A DNA stretch of 43,575 bases from an uncultured Eubacteriales bacterium (GCA_902765305.1 CACWZI010000015.1:1-43575), one strand, 5' to 3'; shown: positions 1 through 8,182, numbered from the stretch's first letter. Translations and numbers: made by a program. The notes: generated by a model not told the origin, from the sequence alone.

Positions 1-103
1 GGCCCCATCTCGCTAAAAACAGTCCACAGGACTGTTTTCCGGGCGCTCGATGTCCCTGTTCCCTTTGTACTGCCCTTTGCTTTTCCACTAACAGCTCGAT
101 AAA

Positions 104-883
104 TCAGTATTTATCTCTTTGCAGCATGACATTCAATCGCCCCAGCCCTGCCCGCAGCGCCTTCGCGCATGCGGCGCTGGCGAGGACGATGGTCAGGGTC
201 CAGGCGAACAGGTCGGGGGTGGCCAGGTACACCTTGGCCTTGTACAGCCGCTCGCCGATGGAGCCGGTGGGGATGCCGATCACCTCGGCCGCCACGCCGG
301 ACTTCCAGGCCAGGCCCATGGCCACCGAAAGCGCGGAGGTCAGGCTGGGCATCAGCGCGGGCAGCGCCACGCACCGCAGCCGGTTTCTGCGGGACATGCG
401 AAATACCCTGGCCATCTCCGTCAGCTGGGGGTCGATCTGGCGCAGGCCGTCCAGCGTGCCGGCGTACACCACGGGCAGCACGATCACCGCCACGATCAGC
501 AGGCTCAGCCGCCGGGAGGGGACCCAGATCAGCGCGGCGATCACGAAGGACGCCACGGGCACCGAGCGCATGGCCGACAGCAGCGGCGCGAGCAGGTCGG
601 CCATCAGGGCATACCGCGCCGCCAGGGTCGCCAGCGCGATGCCCAATCCGCAGGCCAGCGCGTACCCTGTCAGTATGTGCCCCAGCGTAAACAGCACCGA
701 CCGCCAGAAGTCGCCGGTCCTCACCAGCGTCCCCAATCGCAGCAGCGTGTCCACGGGCGAGGCCAGCAGTATGCCCTGGCCCACGGCCGTGGCCGCGACC
801 TGCCACAGGGCCACCCAGAACAGGGCCGCCAGCATCAGCCGCAGGGGACGGGTTCGGCTTGAATTGTCCTTGTTCATCATCAT
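104..883 (-). CDS. ABC transporter permease, SsuC/TauC/NitT type
   Basis: A 259-residue inner-membrane permease subunit with about six hydrophobic segments. The BPD_transp_1 coupling region is visible around residues 150-190, with the EAA-like stretch RVFRMSRRNRLRCVALPALMP, which contacts the ATPase. The family imports aliphatic sulfonates, nitrate, taurine, thiamine precursors or similar small anions; the substrate cannot be told from this subunit. Its ATPase and binding-protein partners are not in the window; since the gene reads leftward they may lie beyond the left edge. Three ATG codons in a row open the gene and the ribosome site is poor, so the exact start among them is uncertain. A good promoter lies just upstream. 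Confidence 0.85.
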   Translation of the reverse strand: MMMNKDNSSRTRPLRLMLAALFWVALWQVAATAVGQGILLASPVDTLLRLGTLVRTGDFWRSVLFTLGHILTGYALACGLGIALATLAARYALMADLLAPLLSAMRSVPVASFVIAALIWVPSRRLSLLIVAVIVLPVVYAGTLDGLRQIDPQLTEMARVFRMSRRNRLRCVALPALMPSLTSALSVAMGLAWKSGVAAEVIGIPTGSIGERLYKAKVYLATPDLFAWTLTIVLASAACAKALRAGLGRLNVMLQRDKY

Positions 884-903
884 ACCTGTTGCAGTTTTTT
901 CTC

Positions 904-932
904 ATTATACACGAAAACGGGGCCGCTGTAAA
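904..932 (-). promoter_or_regulatory. sigma-A-like promoter for the ABC permease
   Basis: Read on the minus strand: -35 TTTACA (927-932), 17-bp spacer, -10 TATAAT (904-909). The predicted transcript start is about 14 nt before the ATG at 883, which leaves a very short leader. Confidence 0.6.
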
Positions 933-1049
933 TTCTCTGCCAATCATTTGCACCTATGAAAAACATAACACGTTATATGTTGCATCTGTGTATTGGTTTC
1001 GATAACATACACTTGTATACATAAAACAGAATATTATACTGGAGCAAAC

Positions 1050-2864
1050 ATGAACGTATTCAATCTCATTTCGCTGTTCGGCGGCCTGGCCATGTTCCTC
1101 TACGGCATGCGCATGATGGGCGACGGCCTGAAGGAGAGCTCCTCCGGCGCGCTGAAGCGGGTCATGGAGCGGGTCACCGGCACGCCCCTGAAGGCGTTTT
1201 TCCTGGGCCTGATCATGACGGCAGTGATCCAGTCCTCCACAGCCACGATCGTGATTACGTCCGGCCTGGTGGGCGCGGGCATCATCTCGCTGCACCAGTC
1301 GCTGGGCATCATCATCGGCGCGAACGTGGGTACCACGGTCACCGGCCAAATCATCCGCCTGCTGGACATCAACGCCTCGGGCACGTCCCTGCTGCAATTT
1401 TTCAAGCCCTCCACGCTGGCCCCGCTGGCACTGATCATCGGCGTCGTGCTGATCATGAGCGGCAAGGGCTCGGACAAGGTGGGCAAGATCGTCATCGGCT
1501 TCGGCATACTGTTCTCGGGCCTGCTGAACATGACCGACGCGGTGGGCACGCTGACCCAGACCGGCATCATCGAAAACCTGTTTTCCCGGCTGGGTGAGAA
1601 TCCGTTCATCGGCTACCTGATCGGCGCGGGCGTGGCCTTCGTGCTGCAGAGCTCGTCGGCCACCATCGGCATACTCCAGGCCTTCTCGATGTCGGGCCAG
1701 CTGACCTTCAAGGCCATCTACGCGGTGCTGGTGGGCATCTACCTGGGCGATTGCGTGACCACCGCCATCGTATGCAACATCGGCGCGAAGCCCGATTCCA
1801 AGCGGGTGGGCGTGGTGAACATACTGTTCAACCTGTCCGAGACCGTGCTGATACTGATCGGCGTGAACGTGGCCCATAAGCTGGGGCTGCTGGACGGGCT
1901 CTGGAACCGGGTGGTGTATTCCGGCGATATCGCCAACACCAACACCGTGTTCAACCTGTCCTGCGCGCTGCTGATGTTCCCGATGCTGAACGTGTATGAA
2001 AAGCTGAGCCTGAAGCTGGTGAAGGACGAGCCCGCCGAGGCTATCACTTCGCCCCAGGCGGGGGAGCTGCGGGTGCTGGATGGCCTGAATCCCGTGTTCC
2101 TGGAGACCCCCGGCCTGGCCTTCAATGCCTGCTATGACGTGCTGATGGAGATGTTCAGGCTGGCGCAGCAGAACATCAACCGCGCTTTCGACATCGTCCG
2201 CGGCTATGACGAGGAGCTGATTGGGCAGATCCGCGGGTATGAGGACGCCCTGGATACCATGGCGGACCGGGTCAGCGGCTACCTGATGCAGATCTCGGCC
2301 CACATCACCTCGGACGAGCAGACGGAGACCATGAACCACTACTATTCCACCATCTCCGAGTTCGAGCGCCTGGGCGACCACGCCATGAACATCGCCGAGG
2401 ACGCCGAGGAGATGAGCAAGGCGGGGGTGAGCTTCTCCAAGACCGCCCTGAAGGAGCTCGGGGTGGTGCGGGACCTGCTGCGGGCCGTGCTGAACTACAC
2501 CGGCAGGACCTTTGAGCGGTGCGACGCCAAGGCCGCCGCCCACATCGAACCCCTGGAGGAGGTCGTGGACGACATGGTCAACGCCCTGCGCCAGAACCAC
2601 CTGGAGCGCCTGCGGCTGCACCAGTGCTCGGTGCTGGCCGGCACGGAGTTTTTGAACATGCTCTCTGACATCGAGCGCATCTCGGACATCTGCTCCAATG
2701 TGGGCGTGTTCACCATCGCCCGGGTCAGGCCGGAGATCAAGCATGAGGTCCACGACTACGTCTCCCGGCTGCACTCCGGCAAGGACGAGGCCTTCAACCG
2801 GGAATATGAGGCCGCCCACGACCACTACTTCGCGCTGCTGAAGGCCGAGGAGGAGGGCGCATGA
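1050..2864 (+). CDS. Na+/phosphate cotransporter with C-terminal PhoU domain
   Basis: A 604-residue sodium-dependent phosphate importer of the NptA/YjbB family. Two inverted Na_Pi_cotrans repeats are seen, each with the signature QSS: QSSTATIV at residue 61 and QSSSATIG near residue 200. Residues from about 345 to 590 are a soluble helical PhoU-like domain, as in many bacterial members, thought to tune transport or sense phosphate. The chosen ATG follows GGAG at 1041; an in-frame upstream TTG-type start at 993 has no ribosome site and would add unsupported residues. The stop overlaps the ATG of the ArsC-like gene (ATGA), so the two are probably translated together. Confidence 0.93.
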   Translation: MNVFNLISLFGGLAMFLYGMRMMGDGLKESSSGALKRVMERVTGTPLKAFFLGLIMTAVIQSSTATIVITSGLVGAGIISLHQSLGIIIGANVGTTVTGQIIRLLDINASGTSLLQFFKPSTLAPLALIIGVVLIMSGKGSDKVGKIVIGFGILFSGLLNMTDAVGTLTQTGIIENLFSRLGENPFIGYLIGAGVAFVLQSSSATIGILQAFSMSGQLTFKAIYAVLVGIYLGDCVTTAIVCNIGAKPDSKRVGVVNILFNLSETVLILIGVNVAHKLGLLDGLWNRVVYSGDIANTNTVFNLSCALLMFPMLNVYEKLSLKLVKDEPAEAITSPQAGELRVLDGLNPVFLETPGLAFNACYDVLMEMFRLAQQNINRAFDIVRGYDEELIGQIRGYEDALDTMADRVSGYLMQISAHITSDEQTETMNHYYSTISEFERLGDHAMNIAEDAEEMSKAGVSFSKTALKELGVVRDLLRAVLNYTGRTFERCDAKAAAHIEPLEEVVDDMVNALRQNHLERLRLHQCSVLAGTEFLNMLSDIERISDICSNVGVFTIARVRPEIKHEVHDYVSRLHSGKDEAFNREYEAAHDHYFALLKAEEEGA

Positions 2865-3214
2865 ACATACAGATCTTCGGAACCAAAAAGAGCAGCGACA
2901 CCCGCAAGGCGGAGCGCTGGTTCAAGGAGCGCCGCATCAAGGCCCAGGTGATTCACCTGCTGGACAAGGGCATCAGCAAGGGCGAGCTGCGCAGCGTGGC
3001 CCAGGCCTGCGGCGGGCTGGACGCGCTGCTGGACGAGAACGCCAGGGACAGGGACGCCCTGGCCCTGGTGAAGTACACCGCCGCCGCCCAGCGGGAGGAC
3101 GCCCTGCTGGAGCGCCCCCAGCTGCTGCGGCAGCCCATCGTCCGCAACGGCAAAAAGGCCGCCGTGGGGTATTGCCCGGAGGTTTACGAGCAGTGGCAAA
3201 GGGAAGAACAGTAG
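2861..3214 (+). CDS. ArsC/Spx-family thioredoxin-fold protein, catalytic Cys replaced
   Basis: A 117-residue protein with the ArsC-like fold (Spx/YffB/MgsR group). The N-terminal beta strand IQIFGTK and following helix KAERWFKERRIK match the family, and RQPIVRNGKKAAVG matches the conserved cis-Pro region with its Arg. Aligned to the usual G-x-x-x-C-x-T loop, Ser11 stands where the catalytic Cys is expected, and the protein's only cysteines (near residues 47 and 105) are elsewhere. It is therefore unlikely to be a working arsenate reductase. Co-translation with the phosphate transporter suggests a role linked to phosphate or arsenate entry, but that is inference. Confidence 0.8.
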   Translation: MNIQIFGTKKSSDTRKAERWFKERRIKAQVIHLLDKGISKGELRSVAQACGGLDALLDENARDRDALALVKYTAAAQREDALLERPQLLRQPIVRNGKKAAVGYCPEVYEQWQREEQ

Positions 3215-3502
3215 AGTGCGCGGGTGATTGATGAGGATTTGAGGGGTTAGGGGTTAGGTTTTAGGGGTTAGGGAAGGTAGAAATCCTTCGGATTTCTTTG
3301 ATTCATAGGATTGTGAAGCGCCAGAACTCCTGTAGTTTCAATAAAATCAAACAAATCCTGTAGGGATTTGCGACGCGAAGCTAGCCCTTTAGGGCACCAC
3401 CCCTAACCCCTAACCCCTAACCCCTAAAACCTAACCCTTAAAACCTAACCCCTAAAACCTAACCCCTGAATACTGCTTTGTCGCTCTGCGACAAAGCAGT
3501 AT
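3215..3502. repeat. repeat-packed intergenic mosaic
   Basis: No gene is seen here. The spacer carries heptamer arrays in opposite orientation: GGGGTTA-type units at 3243-3273 and ACCCCTA-type units at 3399-3467, so the two arms can pair. Between them lie two small hairpins (3279-3297 with loop TTC, and 3352-3370 with loop TGTAG) and one copy of the 24-bp CTAGTCCTTTAGGG family at 3371-3394 with one mismatch. The block ends in the palindromic hairpin at 3468-3504. Confidence 0.85.
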
Positions 3503-3504
3503 TC
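3468..3504 (-). terminator. 17-bp perfect stem-loop after the ZIP gene, member of a palindromic repeat family
   Basis: The arms GAATACTGCTTTGTCGC and its complement pair perfectly over 17 bp around a 3-nt loop. On the minus strand the hairpin starts within the ZIP stop codon, so it may end or stabilise that transcript; there is no clear U-run. Related copies lie near 97-112, 4422-4436, 4731-4745 and 42275-42311, so it is primarily an interspersed repeat. Confidence 0.6.
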
Positions 3505-4285
3505 ATCCCAACGCGCAGTCCAGTGCCATCATCACCGTGAAGCCCAGGGCGAACATCAGCGTGCCCAGGTTGGAGTGGGCGCCGGCCTGGGTCTCGGGGA
3601 TCAGCTCCTCCACTACCACGTAGATCATCGCGCCGGCGGCAAATGAGAGCATGTAGGGCAGCGCCGGCACCACCAGCGAAGAAAACCAGATGGTCAGCAG
3701 CGCCCCGACGGGCTCCACCGCGCCGGAGAGAACGCCGTAGGCAAAGGCGCGGCCCTTGCCTGTTCCCTCGGCCCGCAGGGGCATGGAGATGATCGCACCC
3801 TCGGGGAAGTTCTGTATCGCGATGCCCAGCGCCAGGGCCAGCGCCCCGGCGGCGGAGATGCCCGCCTGGCCCTGCAGCAGGCCAGCGTAGACCACGCCCA
3901 CCGCCATGCCCTCCGGCAGGTTGTGGATCGTGACCGCCAGCACCAGCTTCGTGGTCCGCGCCAGCGTGTTGCGCGGTCCCTCCTCCTCGTCCAGGCCGGT
4001 GTGCAGGTGGGGGACGACCTTGTCCAGCAGCAGCAGGAACAGCACGCCCAGCCAGAACCCTGCCGCCGCCGGCAGGAAGGCCAGCGGCCCCATGGCCGCG
4101 GACTGGTCGATGGCGGGCAGCAGCAGGCTCCACACCGACGCCGCCACCATCACCCCGGCGGCAAAGCCTGTCAGTGCCCGCTGGACCATGGCGTTCAGCC
4201 TGCCCCGCATGAAAAATACGCACGCCGCGCCCAGCGAAGTGCCCAGAAAGGGGATCAATATGCCCCGAACGACCTCCATATTCAT
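3503..4285 (-). CDS. ZIP-family divalent metal transporter
   Basis: A 260-residue membrane protein of the ZIP/ZupT family, importing Zn, Fe or Mn. Eight hydrophobic segments can be drawn. Helix 4 carries HNLPEG (from His121) and helix 5 carries QNFPEG (about residue 158), the paired metal-site motifs; the histidine-bearing loop HLHTG is near residue 93. The ATG at 4285 is preferred because GGGAGG sits 7 nt upstream; a TTG two codons earlier is possible. The ion is not decided by sequence. A palindromic operator overlapping the promoter suggests metal-dependent repression. Confidence 0.9.
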   Translation of the reverse strand: MNMEVVRGILIPFLGTSLGAACVFFMRGRLNAMVQRALTGFAAGVMVAASVWSLLLPAIDQSAAMGPLAFLPAAAGFWLGVLFLLLLDKVVPHLHTGLDEEEGPRNTLARTTKLVLAVTIHNLPEGMAVGVVYAGLLQGQAGISAAGALALALGIAIQNFPEGAIISMPLRAEGTGKGRAFAYGVLSGAVEPVGALLTIWFSSLVVPALPYMLSFAAGAMIYVVVEELIPETQAGAHSNLGTLMFALGFTVMMALDCALG

Positions 4286-4315
4286 GTTCAAGCCTCCCTT
4301 GGTTCCATCGATGAC

Positions 4316-4351
4316 AGTATAGCAGGCTTTTTTAGTTAGATATATCTAACT
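4316..4351 (-). promoter_or_regulatory. ZIP gene promoter with 18-bp palindromic operator (DtxR/MntR-like)
   Basis: On the minus strand an extended -10 (TGC then TATACT at 4316-4321) lies about 31 nt before the ATG. Positions 4334-4351 form a perfect palindrome, AGTTAGATATATCTAACT, lying over the expected -35 position. Its TTAG..CTAA layout resembles iron/manganese boxes of the DtxR/MntR family. The regulator itself is not in the window. Confidence 0.55.
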
Positions 4352-4777
4352 TCTGTTAAATCGTGAAAACTTTTTGCTGACATTGTCAGTCTATGCGGGT
4401 TTGAGTATATGGGTGCGGGAAATACTGAATTGTCGCGCTGTTGGCGAAAATGCAGAGGGTAGTACAAAGGGAACAGGGAACAGTCAACAGGGAACAGGAA
4501 AAGCCGCGCACGGGACGTTATGACCATGACAGAGGAAATGTTCCCGCGAAGAGAATGAAGTGCGAAAACCCTGTAGCGGCGGCGCCCTAAAGGACTTGCT
4601 TCGCTGCGCATGCGCCGCGATACGAAGTTAGTCCTTTAGGGCCGCTACATTTCGCACAACCCCGGAATGTATACGGCACCCGCCATTCCTGTTCCCTGTT
4701 CCCTGTTCCCTGTTCCCTCGTCTCCCCGCCAAATCAGAATTTGTCAGGATTCGCGAACAGGCTTAATACGGGCGGAC
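4352..4777. repeat. composite intergenic repeat region
   Basis: No gene is seen. The stretch holds a degraded copy of the ATACTGATTTGTCGC family (4422-4436), AGGGAAC-type heptamers at 4462-4500, a nearly 100-bp hairpin at 4560-4657, four GTTCCCT units in a row at 4691-4718 pointing the other way, and half of the AAATCAGAATTTG family at 4731-4745. The 18 bases at 4462-4479 are an exact reverse complement of 53-70 at the left edge of the window. Confidence 0.8.
4560..4657. repeat. large palindromic element built on the CCTTTAGGG repeat
   Basis: Three nested arms pair: GTGCGAAA (4560-4567) with 4650-4657, TGTAGCGGC (4572-4580) with 4641-4649, and CCCTAAAGGACT (4585-4596) with 4630-4641. The inner arms belong to the same family as the 36332-36487 tandem array. 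Function unknown; it could fold as a cruciform or, if transcribed, as RNA. Confidence 0.75.
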
Positions 4778-4783
4778 TATAAT
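4778..4783 (+). promoter_or_regulatory. -10 box before the YitT/YczE gene
   Basis: A consensus TATAAT lies 34 nt upstream of the ATG at 4817. No convincing -35 is seen at 17 bp. Confidence 0.4.
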
Positions 4784-4816
4784 CGGGGGCAGTAAGCGGT
4801 GAGGAGGATATATACG

Positions 4817-5473
4817 ATGCAACGGCGCGATCCCTTGCTGCCCCGCCGGGTGGTGCTTGCGACGGTCGGCATGCTGCTGGCCGGCGTCAGCCTGGGCTTT
4901 TTCAAGCGGGCCTTTTTCGGCGTGGACCCCTACCAGTGCCTGGTCAACGGCCTGGCCAACGTGATTCCCGTCAGCTTCGGCACGCTCTACATGCTGGTCA
5001 ACCTTTTGCAGCTGGTGCTGGTGTACTTCCTGGATAAGCGCTATATCGGCATTTCCACGTTCATCAACCTGTTCCTGCTGGGCTATATGGCCCAGTTCTC
5101 CGAGGCGCTGCTGGCCGGCTGGTTCGGCGACCTGGCGCTGCCGGGCCGGGTGGTCTTCCTGGCGGTGGGCATCGTGGTGTCCTGCTTCGCGGCTGCGCTG
5201 TACTACACGGCGGATCTGGGCGTCTCCACCTACGACGCCATACCGCTGCACATCTCCGATTGCAAGCCCAGGCTGTTCGGACGGGTGCTGCCCTTTCGCG
5301 TGGTGCGGATCATCTGTGACCTAATCTGCACCGCGGTGGGCGTGCTGCTGGGCGCGCCGGCGGGCATCGGCACGGTGATCACCGCGCTGTTCATGGGCCC
5401 GCTGATCAGCTTCTTCCGCAGGACCGTTTCGGAACCTTTGCTCCATCGTGGTACAGGAGGTGCGTCAGTATGA
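4817..5473 (+). CDS. YczE/YyaS/YitT-family membrane protein
   Basis: A 218-residue integral membrane protein with about five hydrophobic segments. Family marks include the early FFGVDPYQCLVNGL, the LGVSTYDAIP segment near residue 140 and the C-terminal GAPAGIGTVITALFMGPLI. Members are widespread in Firmicutes and have no settled role; exporter-like functions have been proposed. GAGGAGG nine bases before the ATG at 4817 decides the start over a GTG at 4799. The stop overlaps the tcdA start by four bases, so they form one transcription unit with the following genes. Confidence 0.8.
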   Translation: MQRRDPLLPRRVVLATVGMLLAGVSLGFFKRAFFGVDPYQCLVNGLANVIPVSFGTLYMLVNLLQLVLVYFLDKRYIGISTFINLFLLGYMAQFSEALLAGWFGDLALPGRVVFLAVGIVVSCFAAALYYTADLGVSTYDAIPLHISDCKPRLFGRVLPFRVVRIICDLICTAVGVLLGAPAGIGTVITALFMGPLISFFRRTVSEPLLHRGTGGASV

Positions 5474-6198
5474 ACGCGGATCCGTTTTCCCGGACCCGGC
5501 TGCTGCTGGGGGATGAGGGCATGGCCCGCCTGGCGGCGGCCCGGGTGGCCGTGTTCGGCCTGGGCGGCGTGGGCGGCAGCGCCGCGGAGGCGCTGGCCCG
5601 AAGCGGCGTGGGGGCGCTTGACCTGTTCGACGACGACGCGGTGAGCCTGACCAACCTGAACCGGCAGGCCGTGGCCACCGTCGATACCCTGGGCATGGCC
5701 AAGGTGGACGCCATGGCCGTGCGGATCGCCGCCGTCGCGCCGCGGGCCCGCGTGGAAAGGCACCGCATGTTCTACATGCCCGAAAATGCCGGCGCGGTGG
5801 ACCTGTCCGTCTACGATTACGTGGTGGACGCCGTGGACACCGTCGCCGCCAAGCTGGAGCTGGCCGTCCGGGCCACGGCCCTGGGCGTGCCCATCATCAG
5901 CGCCATGGGCGCGGGCAACAAGCTGGACCCGACCAGGCTGGTGATCTCCGACATCTACAAGACCTCGGTGTGCCCGCTGGCCCGGGTGATGCGCCGGGAG
6001 TTGCGCAGGCGGGGCGTCCGGCGGCTGAAGGTGGCCTGGTCCACCGAGCCGCCCGCTGCCGCCCTGGGCGCGCTTGCGGAGGAGGACACCCTCCATCCTC
6101 GCCGCAGCATACCGGGCAGCACCGCCTTCGTGCCCCCGGCCATGGGTCTGGCCATCGCCGCCGAGGTGGTGCGGACGCTGGCCGGGCTGGAGGGCTGA
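5470..6198 (+). CDS. tcdA: tRNA threonylcarbamoyladenosine dehydratase TcdA (ThiF/HesA family)
   Basis: A 242-residue E1-like enzyme that uses ATP to cyclise t6A37 of tRNA to ct6A in the cytoplasm. The nucleotide-binding glycine loop GLGGVGG is at residues 30-36, the adenylation-site LTNLNRQ near 60, DYVVDAVD near 117 and the TcdA-like tail [18 protein letters not shown] near 217. The length fits the short Gram-positive TcdA type. Another ThiF-family role cannot be wholly excluded, but no sulfur-carrier gene is nearby. Confidence 0.9.
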   Translation: MNADPFSRTRLLLGDEGMARLAAARVAVFGLGGVGGSAAEALARSGVGALDLFDDDAVSLTNLNRQAVATVDTLGMAKVDAMAVRIAAVAPRARVERHRMFYMPENAGAVDLSVYDYVVDAVDTVAAKLELAVRATALGVPIISAMGAGNKLDPTRLVISDIYKTSVCPLARVMRRELRRRGVRRLKVAWSTEPPAAALGALAEEDTLHPRRSIPGSTAFVPPAMGLAIAAEVVRTLAGLEG

Positions 6199-6236
6199 AT
6201 CGCAATGATTCCGGGGGCTTTCGGAGGAAGGTTGAA

Positions 6237-6491
6237 TTGAACTACGTCTATATCCTTCGCTGCGCGGACGGTACGCTGTACTGCGGCTGGACGACGGACC
6301 TCGAGGCCCGGCTCGCCACCCACAACAGCGGCAAGGGCGCGAAGTATACCCGGTCCCGCCGTCCCGTCGAGCTGGTCTATTCCGAGGCCTACGAAGACCG
6401 GCACGACGCGCTCAGCCGGGAATGGCACATCAAGCGGATGACCCGCGAGGAGAAGCTGGCGCTGGCGCGCGCCGATCGCGTCGTCAAATAA
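6237..6491 (+). CDS. GIY-YIG nuclease-like protein, UPF0213 (YhbQ-type)
   Basis: An 84-residue single-domain GIY-YIG protein. The strand [10 protein letters not shown] and following [18 protein letters not shown] give the two halves of the GIY-YIG core, with the conserved Arg at LEARL and Glu near SEAYEDR. It is likely a DNA nuclease or structure-binding protein; YhbQ-type members have been tied to DNA repair. The start is TTG at 6237: GGAGGA lies eight bases upstream and no ATG fits. The gene is 38 bases after tcdA and 23 before cstA, in a likely operon. Confidence 0.85.
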   Translation: MNYVYILRCADGTLYCGWTTDLEARLATHNSGKGAKYTRSRRPVELVYSEAYEDRHDALSREWHIKRMTREEKLALARADRVVK

Positions 6492-6514
6492 GTGAAGAAA
6501 AAGGAGTGTCCCAC

Positions 6515-7951
6515 ATGATCTCGTTGATTGCATGCTTTGGGGTGCTGATCATCGGCTACCTCACCTATGGCCGGCTGGTGGACAGGACGTTCGGCCCGGA
6601 CGACCGGGTGACCCCGGCCAACCGACTTACCGATGGCGTGGACTACGTTCCGATGAAGGGCTGGCGGCTGTTCCTGGTGCAGCTGCTGAACATCGCCGGC
6701 ACGGGGCCGATCTTCGGGCCCCTGATGGGCGCCTGCTTCGGCCCGGTGGTGTTCCTGTGGATCGTATTCGGGTCCGTGCTGGGCGGCGCGGTGCACGATT
6801 ACATGGTGGGCATGATCTCCGAGCGCCACGACGGAAAGTCCATCGCCGAGCTCTCGGGCATCTACCTGGGCGGCGGCGCGAAGTGGGGCATGCGGCTGTT
6901 CTCGGTGCTGTTGCTGCTTTTGACGGGCACCGTGTTCGTCAACAGCCCCGCGGCGCTGATCGACCGGCTGACGCCCATGCAGAATGACACCCAGATCTGG
7001 GTGGTGGTGATACTGGCCTATTACGTGCTGGCGACGCTGCTGCCCATCGACAAGATCATCGGCAAGCTGTACCCGGTCTTCGGCGTGGTACTCATCGCCA
7101 TGGCGGCGGGCATACTGGGCGGCACGGTGTTCGGCGGCTACAGGGTGCCGGAGATCTCCCTGGCCAACCTGCATCCGGAGGGGCTGCCGGTGTGGCCCTA
7201 CATGTTCGTCACGGTGGCCTGCGGCGCGATATCCGGCTTCCACGCCACCCAATCGCCGATGGCCTCCAAGTGCATCACCTCGGAGCGGCAGGGCCGCAGG
7301 ATCTTTTACGGCGCCATGCTGGCCGAATCGGTGATCGCACTGATCTGGGCCGCCGGCGGCGCGGCCTTCTACGGCGCCACGGGCGGCCTGAACAGCGCGC
7401 TGTCCACGCTGGGGCAGTCCGGCACGGTGTATGACATCTCCATGGGCATGCTGGGCCCGGTAGGCGCGGTGCTGGCCATCATCGGCGTCATCGCCTGCCC
7501 GATCACCTCCGGCGATACCGCGTTCAGGAGCGCCCGCCTGATCCTGGCGGAGATGTTCCACCTGGATCAGAAGCCCATCAAAAACCGCCTGCTGGTGACG
7601 CTGCCGCTACTGGGCGTGGCCGCGGTGCTGACCCAGCTGGATTTCAACGTGCTGTGGCGCTACTTCTCCTGGTCCAACCAGACCCTGGCCATGATCAGCC
7701 TGTGGGTGGCGACGGCGTACCTGATCAAGGCGGGCCGGACGCGCTATGGCTCCCTGGTGACGGCGCTGCCCGCGACGTTCATGTCCGCGGTCAGCCTGAC
7801 CTACATCCTGATGGCGAAAGAGGGCCTGAGCCTGGGGGCGGCGGTGGCTTATCCGGCAGGCGCGGTCTTCGCCGCGGCGATGTTTGCGCTGTACATGTGT
7901 GCGCTTCGCAGGGGCAGCCTGCCCTGGCAAAGGCCCGACAGCCTGGCGTAA
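6515..7951 (+). CDS. cstA: CstA-family carbon starvation / peptide or pyruvate transporter
   Basis: A 478-residue polytopic membrane protein of the CstA family, here the short Gram-positive form (E. coli CstA is about 700). The N-terminal block FVPMKGWRL-like VDYVPMKGWRLFLVQLLNIAGTGPI, the GGAVHDYMVGMIS segment and FHATQSPMASKC are conserved family blocks. Members import peptides or pyruvate under carbon starvation. AAGGAG eight bases before the ATG decides the start; an upstream in-frame start would overlap the GIY-YIG gene heavily. Followed by a strong terminator. Confidence 0.92.
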   Translation: MISLIACFGVLIIGYLTYGRLVDRTFGPDDRVTPANRLTDGVDYVPMKGWRLFLVQLLNIAGTGPIFGPLMGACFGPVVFLWIVFGSVLGGAVHDYMVGMISERHDGKSIAELSGIYLGGGAKWGMRLFSVLLLLLTGTVFVNSPAALIDRLTPMQNDTQIWVVVILAYYVLATLLPIDKIIGKLYPVFGVVLIAMAAGILGGTVFGGYRVPEISLANLHPEGLPVWPYMFVTVACGAISGFHATQSPMASKCITSERQGRRIFYGAMLAESVIALIWAAGGAAFYGATGGLNSALSTLGQSGTVYDISMGMLGPVGAVLAIIGVIACPITSGDTAFRSARLILAEMFHLDQKPIKNRLLVTLPLLGVAAVLTQLDFNVLWRYFSWSNQTLAMISLWVATAYLIKAGRTRYGSLVTALPATFMSAVSLTYILMAKEGLSLGAAVAYPAGAVFAAAMFALYMCALRRGSLPWQRPDSLA

Positions 7952-7966
7952 ATACAGGAGGATCAT

Positions 7967-8017
7967 CGCGCAAAACGGCGGCCTGTACACGAAATGTACA
8001 GGCCGCCGTTTTGCGCG
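7967..8017 (+). terminator. 23-bp stem terminator after cstA
   Basis: Arms 7967-7989 and 7995-8017 pair perfectly around the 5-nt loop CGAAA; the right arm contains TTTT. It ends the cstA unit and isolates the sugar locus. Confidence 0.85.
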
Positions 8018-8182
8018 GTGCGAACGGGGAAAACTATTATTCAAAACTGTAAAATTCCCATACAATACTTAAATTTCGCCATATAAAACCAGCGTAATTT
8101 ATCATATCATGATATAAAAGTTAACTTGAATTCTTTCGCGTGGCCACACGTGAATGATAAATAGAGTAAGGAGGCTATACCC
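8018..8182 (+). promoter_or_regulatory. control region of the alpha-galactoside locus
   Basis: An AT-rich spacer before the binding-protein gene. A TACAAT (8061-8066) could be a -10, with only a weak -35. A 12-bp palindrome ATATCATGATAT at 8104-8115 and the symmetrical GTGGCCAC around 8140 are possible sites for the AraC regulator encoded downstream. Assignment is tentative. Confidence 0.3.

Noticed and set aside
954-2825. Long minus-strand frame opposite the Na/Pi gene
   Set aside because: It is His/Gln/Arg/Gly-rich, an antisense shadow of high-GC coding sequence, and the plus strand holds a clear family member.
3399-3467. Chromosome telomere
   Set aside because: The CCCCTAA-like units are short, internal, inverted relative to a second array and flanked by normal genes.
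8104-8152. CRP or catabolite cre site before the binding-protein gene
   Set aside because: The palindromes ATATCATGATAT and GTGGCCAC do not match either consensus; kept only as possible AraC sites.
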